Positions 27,150-34,717 of a stretch of DNA of 64,000 nt are shown piece after piece. Source of the stretch: Anaerospora hongkongensis. GTDB lineage: Bacteria; Bacillota; Negativicutes; Sporomusales; DSM-15969. Where the stretch lies: assembly GCF_004339805.1 (NCBI RefSeq), contig NZ_SLUI01000004.1, positions 62,001 through 126,000 on the forward strand. Direction: 5' to 3'. Each line of letters begins with the position of its first letter. The first letter of the stretch is position 1. Below the pieces are notes generated by a model. It saw nothing but the letters and a program-made list of their open reading frames with translations. It had not been told where the DNA came from and did not search any database. The translations under genes and the position numbers were made by a program.

Positions 27150-28876
27150 CGCAATAAATCCCTGCAGGCGGTAAAGGTGCAGGCAAGCTGCTGCTTAAGC
27201 CCTGTTTCCTGCTCCTGCAAATGGCGAACTAACATTTCGGCAAATTCGGCTTTGGTTTCAAGTAAATCACTAATTACCGCCGCCAAAAGAGCAATGTTTT
27301 TTTGTGCGCCATAGGTGGGTGGCCTGCTGCGGGCGCAGCGGTCTGCTAAATTGAGCAGCAGAGCAGCTGCCTGGCGATCAGGTAAAGAAATCAGACTGTT
27401 ATGAGCAAGCTTTTTATACAAGGAATAGGCTGCCCAGAAAGCACTGCGGCAGCCTTTCCTTTGCCAAAGGCCTCTTAATAGCTGCTGTGCTTCGGCAAAA
27501 CGGTCTGATAATAACAGGAAAGAAATCTCGTCAACTGCAATAGCTGCTGCCGGTTCATGACTATCCCGGCGCAGGCCGTCTATTAACTGAAGAGCGCAAG
27601 CAGTATTACCGGTATAAAAATGACACTGAGCAGCCAATTCCACTATTTCAGGCTGACGGCAGACCGTATTTTCCAAACAGGACAAGGCGATGTCCGGCAA
27701 GCCTGCGGTCCAGAATAGCTCAGCCATCTTCGCCGCCACTTCGTCGCAGTCCAAATAACCTGAGGTGCGGAGAAAACTGAGTACGCTTGCTGCTGGCTGA
27801 CAGGCTAAGCGTAATAAGATAAGCGGGTACAATGGATAATAATAGGTTTTGTTTATGGCCAGCGCTTGTTCATAATAGTGCTGCGCCTCTTGGTATAAGC
27901 CTAATTTTTCTGCGCAGTGTCCTAAATGATAATAGGCCAGATAGCTGTTAGTTCCATCGGTATGGAAAAAACTAAGCGGCGGGTCATTGAGGTTGACGGC
28001 TGCCTGGAACCATTTAAGGGCTATCGTATATTCCTGTTTTAGTTCGAATAGAACGCCGCCGTCAAACAAAAGATCGCAATACTCGGGATATTGCTGACTT
28101 TGTTCCAGACAGAGGCACAGAGCTTCATCAAGCCTGCCGGTATTTTTGTAACAGCTGATTAAATGGCGGATGACAGGGGTGCGGAAGGATGCCTGCTGAG
28201 GTGTCAGCCTGCTCAGAGCTTCTCGAAAGAAGCCGACGGCACGGTCAATGTGTCCAAGTCCCAGCCATTCGGTACCCAGATAATAAGGAAGACAGGGGTC
28301 GCTGTTATTCTTTTCAACCGCTTTGTTCAATAGAGAGAGATTACGTTTGCGCCGCTGCCGCCGCTCGGTCGCACTAACCGGTGTATGCCAGATCACCGGC
28401 TGCTCAAGCTGACCGATTGTCAGTGGGGGATCGATTTTGACGAATTCGTGTATGGAGCCGTGAAAACGCAAGCTGCTGCGAAATAGCCTAAGGACCATAA
28501 ACCGGTCGTATTCCAGCTCGTTATCTGCATTCTTTAAAGCACACAGGGGCAGGCAATAGGCAGAATAGGAACTGCCGGCGATGCTGGAGCGCAGATCGGC
28601 AGCATTTTTCACGAGTTCATCAGCATCAAGGGAAAGGACCCATTCGCAGGTAGTCTGTTCGATGGCAAAATTGCGTGCGGCTGAAAAATCATCCTGCCAC
28701 TGGCAGGTATATGTTTTTGGCGTATATTGCCGGGCAATACTGAGGGTGTCGTCTGTGGAACCGGTATCAACGATTACGATTTCATCTACTGCATGCCTAA
28801 CGCTCTCCAGACATGCGGCCAGACGGCCGGCTTCGTCACGAACGATCATGATAAGAGCGAGGCGCTCTATAGTCAT
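27146..28876 (-). CDS. GT2 glycosyltransferase with TPR repeats (second of the operon)
   Basis: 576 residues with the same plan as its neighbours: GT2 domain with LIMIVRDEAGRLAACLESV, DEIVIVDTGSTDDTLSIA, DDFSAARNFAI and DAD at 84-86, then a long helical TPR region (CDLLFDGGVLFELKQEYTIA, AYYHLGHCAEKLGLYQEA). The 4-base overlaps with both neighbouring genes show one transcript. The three GT2-TPR proteins are clearly paralogous, suggesting sequential addition of sugars or different acceptor sites. Confidence 0.88.
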   Translation of the reverse strand: MTIERLALIMIVRDEAGRLAACLESVRHAVDEIVIVDTGSTDDTLSIARQYTPKTYTCQWQDDFSAARNFAIEQTTCEWVLSLDADELVKNAADLRSSIAGSSYSAYCLPLCALKNADNELEYDRFMVLRLFRSSLRFHGSIHEFVKIDPPLTIGQLEQPVIWHTPVSATERRQRRKRNLSLLNKAVEKNNSDPCLPYYLGTEWLGLGHIDRAVGFFREALSRLTPQQASFRTPVIRHLISCYKNTGRLDEALCLCLEQSQQYPEYCDLLFDGGVLFELKQEYTIALKWFQAAVNLNDPPLSFFHTDGTNSYLAYYHLGHCAEKLGLYQEAQHYYEQALAINKTYYYPLYPLILLRLACQPAASVLSFLRTSGYLDCDEVAAKMAELFWTAGLPDIALSCLENTVCRQPEIVELAAQCHFYTGNTACALQLIDGLRRDSHEPAAAIAVDEISFLLLSDRFAEAQQLLRGLWQRKGCRSAFWAAYSLYKKLAHNSLISLPDRQAAALLLNLADRCARSRPPTYGAQKNIALLAAVISDLLETKAEFAEMLVRHLQEQETGLKQQLACTFTACRDLLR

Positions 28877-30843
28877 AGATTTTTTTCCTCCTCGAGCAGC
28901 TGGTGAAATATCGGTATATTGGGGTATTTGACTGCTGCTTCTGCCAACAACTCTTGCCGCATGAGTTTAAGCAATTTTATTAATTTTACATAATATTGAG
29001 GCTGACAAGGCTCAATAGACAAGGCACGCCGGTAGCACAGACAGGCTTCTTCCCGGCGTGCCTGCTTCGCGGCTATCTCTGCCATCTGGCACCAGGCCCC
29101 TGCGCTGTCAACGTTCTCTTCTAAGGCTGCTTCCGTATAGGTCAGGGCAAGCGCCAATTGGTCAAAGTGGTTAAAAATCCGGGCAAGCTCCAGCGCATTT
29201 TGCTGCAGGCAGTGCTTATCCAGGCGCGCCAGCAAGCTTTCGGCCAGCGGTACATAGCCAAGATCCAGTGTCCGGATCAGGATGTCTTTAATGAGGGCAA
29301 TTCCTTCCGCACCCAGTATGGCCGGTGGCTGGGAATTTTGCTTGTAAAGGGAGTCCTTCAGCATCGCTACTACTGCGCCGGTATCGGACGACAATCCCAT
29401 AGCTAAAAATTCATCGCAAAGTTCGCGTACTTTTGTCCGGTTGTTTTCAAACCAGAAACAAAGTATTTTATTGAGCATTGCCAGTGGAAAATAAGGCTGG
29501 CCGGGCGTGATTTCTTCAAGAAGATACAATGCTTCAATGGTTCTTTTTTGCTGAATCAGGCATATTGCTTTTAATATGGAGGTATAAGCATCTAAAGAGG
29601 ACGCTGCGATTTTTTCCAGGTATTCATAGGCCAGACGGTAAGCGCCCTCCGTGAAATAAATAGTGCCGATTAAACGCTGAGATTCCGGAGTACAAAAGTC
29701 ACAGAGTTTTTCCATTGACTCCTTGGTATATTCCGGATTGCTGCGGGGATTTAAAAGACGGACAACGGCGTATAGAGCAATGGTAAACTCGGAATTATCC
29801 CGGAGGCTGAGCAAGTAAAACCGCAAGGCGTCCTCTTCGTTACCAAAGGTTTCTGCCAGCTGTCCCAGCTGATAGTAGGCCCTGAAGCCCCGGCTGCCGC
29901 TAAACGGAGCGTAATAGGCCGGCTGTTCCGGCATGGATATGGCCCTATAAAACCATTCGTAAGCTGCTGCATAGTTTTTTTGTTCGAGATAAATCAAACC
30001 GCCGTAATAATAAAGATCCGCATAATCGGGGAAAAACTGCAGAGCCAGGTGTATGGCTTCCAGGGCCCAATCATATTTTTGGGCACTATAATGGGCCAGC
30101 GCAATGTAGCGCAGCAGTTTTGGGTAATAAACAGTTTTCGGATCGGTATTGTTAGCTGCTTTAATTAATTCTTCCGCTGCTTCCGCAAACCGGTCGGAAC
30201 GATATAATTCTATGCCGTAATGATAGCGAAGCATGTGATTATCCGGGGCGTTATCTAATTCTTTTTTTATAATCGTCAGGTTGCGGTTTTTCTTATCTTT
30301 TTCGATAATCTGCTGGTTCAAATAGCCGTAATGCCTAATAGCAACTCCTTCTGCTATCTGGAAGCGGGCCTGATGGTTATTTTCGAGAATAACATCAACG
30401 ATTTGTTCATGAATTGCTCCTCTGAAACGGTAAACCGGTTTGTTACGGAACAAGCGGAATACTAAATCAGGTGAAGTTTCAATACTTCCTTCAGAACCAA
30501 TCAGATTAATAATTTTTATGAAATAGCCTTCCTCTTCTCCTTCGACAACTTGGCGGAGTATTTGCACGCTCTCTGGTTCCAGCGCCTCATCGGCATCTAA
30601 AAACAGAATCCAATCACCTGTTGCTAATTCCAGAGAGGCATTGCGAGCTGCACTAAAGTCATCTTGCCATAAAAAAGAGACGACGATTGCGCCGGCGTCT
30701 TTGGCGACCTGTGTAGTCAAATCGGTTGAACCCGTATCCACTATGATAATTTCATCTACAGCGTCTTTTACACTGGCTAAACAACGGGTTAAATTCGATT
30801 CTTCATCTTTAGCAATCATGCATAAACTAATTTTTTTACTCAC
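28873..30843 (-). CDS. GT2 glycosyltransferase with TPR repeats (first of the operon)
   Basis: 656 residues, the longest of the set and the promoter-proximal gene. GT2 domain: SLCMIAKDEESNLTRCLASV, DEIIIVDTGSTDLT, DDFSAARNASL and DAD at 83-85, then GAIHEQIV about residue 145. From about 205 on, many TPR-like units (MLRYHYGIELYRSDRFAEAA, ADLYYYGGLIYLEQKNYAAA). The GTG start at 30843 has GGGG 9 bases upstream. It is transcribed away from the nonapeptide-repeat gene at 31021, which is a plausible acceptor. Confidence 0.88.
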   Translation of the reverse strand: MSKKISLCMIAKDEESNLTRCLASVKDAVDEIIIVDTGSTDLTTQVAKDAGAIVVSFLWQDDFSAARNASLELATGDWILFLDADEALEPESVQILRQVVEGEEEGYFIKIINLIGSEGSIETSPDLVFRLFRNKPVYRFRGAIHEQIVDVILENNHQARFQIAEGVAIRHYGYLNQQIIEKDKKNRNLTIIKKELDNAPDNHMLRYHYGIELYRSDRFAEAAEELIKAANNTDPKTVYYPKLLRYIALAHYSAQKYDWALEAIHLALQFFPDYADLYYYGGLIYLEQKNYAAAYEWFYRAISMPEQPAYYAPFSGSRGFRAYYQLGQLAETFGNEEDALRFYLLSLRDNSEFTIALYAVVRLLNPRSNPEYTKESMEKLCDFCTPESQRLIGTIYFTEGAYRLAYEYLEKIAASSLDAYTSILKAICLIQQKRTIEALYLLEEITPGQPYFPLAMLNKILCFWFENNRTKVRELCDEFLAMGLSSDTGAVVAMLKDSLYKQNSQPPAILGAEGIALIKDILIRTLDLGYVPLAESLLARLDKHCLQQNALELARIFNHFDQLALALTYTEAALEENVDSAGAWCQMAEIAAKQARREEACLCYRRALSIEPCQPQYYVKLIKLLKLMRQELLAEAAVKYPNIPIFHQLLEEEKNL

Positions 30844-30938
30844 TTTTCATACCCCATGCTGTTTTACTATCAATATATGCGCATTGTATTTTCGGGGTTC
30901 AATAAAATAGCAATTTTACATAAAAAAATCAAACAGTC

Positions 30939-30965
30939 ACCATAAATAAAGCGAAACATAAGCTA
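30939..30965 (+). promoter_or_regulatory. Possible sporulation-type (sigma-K/E-like) promoter of the repeat-protein gene
   Basis: The 177-base divergent gap has no good TTGACA/TATAAT pair. It does hold CATA-AGC-TA at 30957-30965 with AC 16 bases upstream (30939-30940), which matches the short sigma-K consensus of Bacillus. On the other strand CATATATTG with AC 17 bases upstream is a poorer match facing the glycosyltransferases. The motif is short, so chance is a real possibility. Confidence 0.3.
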
Positions 30966-31020
30966 TAAAGACGGCAGAATTCTGTCGCATCGCTTAAAAT
31001 GAAGGGAGACTGTTTGCGTT

Positions 31021-32352
31021 ATGCCCAATTTTAAAATTATTCAGGATGTGGCCGACCAGGCGCGAGTGAAAATTTTTGGCTCGCAAAATTTAGCAATCAA
31101 TACAGATGGCGCAGGTAATTTGTCAATTACACCGCCTGTTGCCGGTCTGCTGGTAACCGTATCCGACACCGGCCTCAGTGTAACGGGGCCAATTAACGGT
31201 CTGATAGTGACTGCTCCAGCCTCGGGCTTAAGTGTGACCGGACCAGCTAACGGACTGATCGTGACGGCTCCGGCCTCGGGCCTGAGTGTAACACCTCCTG
31301 TTGACGGCTTTGCCATTACGGCACCAACCAATGGCTTACTGGTAACAGCTGCTGAATCGGGCTTAAGTGTAACCGGACCAGCCAATGGTTTAATTGTGAC
31401 GGCTCCGGCATCAGGCCTGAGCGTAACGGGTCCGGCTAACGGCCTGATCGTTACTGCCCCGGCGTCTGGTCTCAGTGTAACAGGGCCTGCTAATGGTTTA
31501 ATTGTGACGGCACCAGCTTCGGGTCTGAGCGTAACGGGGCCGGCTAATGGCCTGATTGTTACCGCCCCGGCGTCTGGTTTAAGCGTAACTCCGCCTGTAG
31601 ATGGTTTCGCCATTACGGCACCAGCTAATGGCTTGCTGGTAACGGCTCCAGAATCGGGTTTAAGTGTAACAGGGCCTGCTAACGGCTTAATCGTGACGGC
31701 CCCAGCATCTGGTCTGAGCGTAACCGGTCCGGCAAACGGCCTGATTGTTACCGCCCCGGCGTCTGGTTTAAGCGTAACTCCGCCTGTAGATGGTTTCGCC
31801 ATTACGGCACCAGCTAATGGCTTGCTGGTAACAGCCCCGGCAGCGGGCCTCAGTGTAACAGGGCCTGCTAACGGCTTAATTGTGACGGCCCCGGCATCCG
31901 GCTTAAGTGTAACCGGACCGGCTAATGGCATGATTGTAACAGCACCAGCTTCCGGTCTTAGTGTAACGCCTCCTACCGGCGGTCTATTAATTACCAGTGC
32001 GGGATTGTCCGTAATATCTGCTCTGGCTACCACAGATGTAACCGAGGCAAAAACAGGTATCATAAATGTTGCCGGATCTCCTTCCAATCCGTATGTTGTC
32101 CTGGGTGTTGCCCAGTATTCCTTTGGACTGGTTAATCAGGCGACTTCTGAGGGCCAGGCTACGGCAAAACTTCAGGTCAGCCCTGACGGTATCAACTGGC
32201 TGGATAACAGCGCGGTTGTTACGCTGAACCCAAGTACTGCTGAATGTCTGGTAGCGTCCGTATTCTTGAAATACGCCCGGGTATATTATGCTGCCGTCAA
32301 TGCGGCCAGCTCAGTTGATCTTACAATATTCTTCCAGGGCCAGACATCTTAA
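31021..32352 (+). CDS. Nonapeptide-repeat protein with a C-terminal DUF6385-like domain
   Basis: 443 residues. An N-terminal cap (MPNFKIIQDVADQARVKIFG) leads into 32 full copies of a nine-residue unit (residues 32-319), mainly alternating SGLSVTGPA and NGLIVTAPA, with three insertions of the variant SGLSVTPPV-DGFAITAPx-NGLLVTAxx. Each unit has a hydrophobic LxV strand, a Thr and a turn, as expected for a beta-solenoid or fibre. The C-terminal domain (about 335-443) contains LQVSPDGINWLDNS and FLKYARVYY and is shared with the next protein. No signal peptide, sorting motif or membrane helix, so spore-coat-type or non-classical export is possible. It is divergent from four glycosyltransferases; the regular Thr/Ser makes it a good glycosylation target. 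Function unproven. Confidence 0.85.
   Translation: MPNFKIIQDVADQARVKIFGSQNLAINTDGAGNLSITPPVAGLLVTVSDTGLSVTGPINGLIVTAPASGLSVTGPANGLIVTAPASGLSVTPPVDGFAITAPTNGLLVTAAESGLSVTGPANGLIVTAPASGLSVTGPANGLIVTAPASGLSVTGPANGLIVTAPASGLSVTGPANGLIVTAPASGLSVTPPVDGFAITAPANGLLVTAPESGLSVTGPANGLIVTAPASGLSVTGPANGLIVTAPASGLSVTPPVDGFAITAPANGLLVTAPAAGLSVTGPANGLIVTAPASGLSVTGPANGMIVTAPASGLSVTPPTGGLLITSAGLSVISALATTDVTEAKTGIINVAGSPSNPYVVLGVAQYSFGLVNQATSEGQATAKLQVSPDGINWLDNSAVVTLNPSTAECLVASVFLKYARVYYAAVNAASSVDLTIFFQGQTS
31114..31977 (+). repeat. 32 tandem 27-bp units coding for a nine-residue repeat
   Basis: In-frame 27-bp units without a single frame break. Most copies differ at silent third positions while the protein unit is kept. 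About 94 bases at 31550-31643 recur identically at 31739-31832, exactly 189 bp (7 units) away, which marks a recent segmental duplication. Confidence 0.92.
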
Positions 32353-32370
32353 CTGCTGTCAAATGCTCAT

Positions 32371-32400
32371 TTTGTCTCCGGTATTTTTGCCGGAGACAAA
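32371..32400 (+). other. Stem-loop between the two repeat-locus genes
   Basis: TTTGTCTCCGG (32371-32381) pairs exactly with CCGGAGACAAA (32390-32400). No T run follows, so it is more likely a partial terminator or an RNA processing/stability element than a full terminator. Confidence 0.6.
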
Positions 32401-32427
32401 GCTACATAAGTAAGGAGGGAACAAGGA

Positions 32428-33282
32428 ATGGGTGTGAGGTCGGTTAAGCCGCCTATTCGCGCCACAACGGCAACTTCCGGCAGGCAGGGCCGCCAGTTGT
32501 GTGACAAGTTTACCTTGCTGGTTGGCCAGGAATTAACGATCTTTCAAGCATTGCTTGCCTTTGATATCAGCCCGCCGCCGCTGCCTCAGACGATTGTCAA
32601 CGGGACTCTTGTTCTTTATTTGTATGAAAATTTATTTCCCTTCCGGGAAAAGACTGTTGCCGTTCACCAGATTATTTCCCCCTGGAAAGAAAGCAGAGTG
32701 AACTTAAAGGAACTTATCATTGAACCGGTACCCGTCTGCCGGACCTTGATCAAAGGGAATAACCAATTTATTCACTTTGATATTACGCCGCTGGTGCAGG
32801 CGTGGTACAATGGCTCGGCCGCAAACTTAGGAATTCTGCTAAAGCCTGACGACAGCTCGAAAAAACCGTTTGATATTATCGGCTTTTGCAGCAGGAGTTG
32901 CTGTAATTCCCGCTGCTGGCCGTCAATAGAAGTTACGTTTGCTGACTCTGCCGCAGCGCAGATTACAAGTGCGGCACTGGAATTTGACTGCAAGGTAACA
33001 ACTAGCGATACCGTTCAGTCGGCGGCGACTTTACAGGTATTGCAGTTTACATATACGTATTTTGTGAGTAACTCGGGCAGTAGTCCGGCTTTCGTGACCT
33101 TAGAAATCAGCCCTGACGGCAGCAACTGGATTCCCGAAGGGGAACTGAGTGACATTCATCCCGGGAAAACAATACTCCTGATTTCCGGCAGTGTCGCGAA
33201 ATATGCCCGGATCGCCTTCCGGTCGGCCGAACCGGGTCTAAGTACCTGCCTTGCGATCTCAGTACGGGGATATTCTGTTTAG
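32428..33282 (+). CDS. DNRLRE-like beta-sandwich protein with DUF6385-like C-terminal domain
   Basis: 284 residues. Residues about 15-175 look like a DNRLRE domain (LLAFDISPPPLPQTIVNGTLVLY..., then IHFDITPLVQAWYNGSAANLGILLK). Residues about 190-284 match the C-terminal domain of the previous protein: LEISPDGSNWIPEGE and VAKYARIAFRS align with LQVSPDGINWLDNS and FLKYARVYY. A Cys-rich patch (CSRSCCNSRC) joins the two. No signal peptide is visible. AAGGAGGG precedes the ATG. Probable structural surface or spore protein made with its neighbour; there is no catalytic motif. Confidence 0.78.
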   Translation: MGVRSVKPPIRATTATSGRQGRQLCDKFTLLVGQELTIFQALLAFDISPPPLPQTIVNGTLVLYLYENLFPFREKTVAVHQIISPWKESRVNLKELIIEPVPVCRTLIKGNNQFIHFDITPLVQAWYNGSAANLGILLKPDDSSKKPFDIIGFCSRSCCNSRCWPSIEVTFADSAAAQITSAALEFDCKVTTSDTVQSAATLQVLQFTYTYFVSNSGSSPAFVTLEISPDGSNWIPEGELSDIHPGKTILLISGSVAKYARIAFRSAEPGLSTCLAISVRGYSV

Positions 33283-33302
33283 ATTAAGCGGGACGATGTC
33301 CG

Positions 33303-33331
33303 TTGACGGCCTTAGCATGTCCTGCTATAAT
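33303..33331 (+). promoter_or_regulatory. Promoter of the riboswitch-cobT operon
   Basis: TTGACG (33303-33308), 17 bases, TATAAT (33326-33331), starting 20 bases after the preceding stop codon and directly before the riboswitch. Confidence 0.8.
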
Positions 33332-33349
33332 GACATCAATTGGATAAAA

Positions 33350-33528
33350 AGCAGTTAAGGTGCCGCCCAACAAGTTGGGTGGAGAATAGGGAAGTCTGAG
33401 CGGAATAACAACGTTCCGCATAGGCGCGGGCCCACCACTGTACCGGTAAGATCTTGCATATGCCACTCGTAACAGGGGAAGGCGCAAGCAGTCAATGATC
33501 CGGGAGCCAGGAGACCTGCCTTACTGCT
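33350..33528 (+). ncRNA. Cobalamin (B12) riboswitch
   Basis: The B12 box AGCCAGGAGACCTGCC is at 33505-33520. The closing stem P1 is formed by AGCAGTTAAGG at the 5' end and CCTTACTGCT at the 3' end. Between them are the usual GGGAA-type core elements and the conserved purine-rich junction. It is followed by a terminator hairpin and then two cobT homologues, so high adenosylcobamide would stop transcription. Confidence 0.95.
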
Positions 33529-33551
33529 GTACGTAATCCTTCATGGAAAAG

Positions 33552-33597
33552 AAGGCTTTTTTGGAGTTGTTGCCAAAAGAGCCTTTTATTTTTTTCC
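33552..33597 (+). terminator. Riboswitch expression platform (terminator)
   Basis: AAGGCTTTTTTGG (33552-33564) pairs with CCAAAAGAGCCTT (33573-33585; one G-U) and is followed by a T-rich run. It lies between the riboswitch and the first cobT homologue. Confidence 0.85.
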
Positions 33598-33635
33598 ACT
33601 TAACATGCAGCAAATCAGGATAATGGAGGACAGTT

Positions 33636-34694
33636 ATGAATTTATTGCAAGATACGTTGTTGAAAATTTCCCAGCCTGATACGAAGATCATGGAAGAAGT
33701 GCAAGTCCGTCTGGACAGCCTTATTAAACCTCGCGGCAGCCTTGGCCGTTTGGAAAGTATGGTCAGACAATATGCCGGTATTATCGGTCAGGCCCAGCCG
33801 GAGCTTCCCCGCAACTGCATGGTTATTACTTGTGCCGATCATGGTGTCGCCAGACAGGGTATCAGTGCTTATCCGGTAGAAACAACACTGGGTATGACAG
33901 CAAATTACCTCGTAGCCAAAGGGGCCAGCGCAAATGCTTTTGCGAATTACTGCGGCGCCGACATGGTAGTCGCAGACATGGGGGTCGCCGGTGATTTATC
34001 GCATGTTCCCGGTCTTTTACAGCGTAAAATTGCTTATGGTACGGAGGACTTTACGCAAGGTCCGGCAATGACGCGCCAGCAAGCGATTCAAGCGATAGAG
34101 ACAGGCATTGAAATTGTGAATGACCGGGTTAAGCTGGGTTATAATAGTTTCAGCCTGGGGGAGATGGGCATTGGCAATACCACAGCCAGTGCAGCAATTG
34201 TTGCTGCTTTTACCGGCTTTTCGCCCGAGCAGGTTACCGGGCGCGGCACAGGCATCTCCGATCAGCGAATGCTGGTGAAAATTAATGCTGTTCGCCGTGC
34301 GTTGGAGGTGAATCAGCCTGACGGACGAGATGGTATTGATGTCCTGGCAAAAGTGGGCGGTTTTGAAATCGGAGCTTTGGCCGGAGTTGTGCTGGGCGCT
34401 GCTGCTAATCGATGTGCGGTTATTATTGACGGTTTAAATACGACTGCTGCCGCTCTGATAGCGAATGCCATCCACCCTGTATGCAAAAACTACATGCTCG
34501 CGTCTCATTTATCCGGTGAACCGGCGCATATTCTGGCTTTGCGGCACCTGGACCTTGAGGCCTGCGTCAATATGGGCGTCCGCTTAGGTGAGGCAATAGG
34601 CGCTTCGGTAGTTGTGGATATGCTGACAATCTCAGTTAAAATGGTAAATAACATGAAAACATTTGAAAGTGCGGGAGTATCAAAACAAATGTAA
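33636..34694 (+). CDS. cobT: CobT-family phosphoribosyltransferase, first of a tandem pair (ArsA/ArsB-like)
   Basis: 352 residues, nicotinate-nucleotide:base phosphoribosyltransferase fold, which activates the lower ligand base for cobamide synthesis. Seen are the conserved ADHGVARQGISAYP, LGEMGIGNTTAS and, near the C-terminus, VRLGEAIGAS with E319 at the place of the CobT catalytic Glu; the family norm is GEGTGA, so the loop is altered. The second gene 23 bases downstream is also a full-length homologue. Such tandem pairs form the ArsAB heterodimer in Sporomusa, which attaches phenol or p-cresol. Which of the two equals ArsA cannot be decided here. Under the B12 riboswitch; GGAGGA precedes the ATG. 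Confidence 0.88.
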   Translation: MNLLQDTLLKISQPDTKIMEEVQVRLDSLIKPRGSLGRLESMVRQYAGIIGQAQPELPRNCMVITCADHGVARQGISAYPVETTLGMTANYLVAKGASANAFANYCGADMVVADMGVAGDLSHVPGLLQRKIAYGTEDFTQGPAMTRQQAIQAIETGIEIVNDRVKLGYNSFSLGEMGIGNTTASAAIVAAFTGFSPEQVTGRGTGISDQRMLVKINAVRRALEVNQPDGRDGIDVLAKVGGFEIGALAGVVLGAAANRCAVIIDGLNTTAAALIANAIHPVCKNYMLASHLSGEPAHILALRHLDLEACVNMGVRLGEAIGASVVVDMLTISVKMVNNMKTFESAGVSKQM

Positions 34695-34717
34695 TTTTTC
34701 CTCAGGAGGATATAAAT

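Noticed and set aside
31041-32087. Long minus-strand open frame (348 codons) opposite the repeat gene
   Set aside because: It arises because the 27-bp repeats lack stops in several frames. Its translation is just an antisense repeat, there is no ribosome binding site, and the plus-strand frame has proper N- and C-terminal domains.
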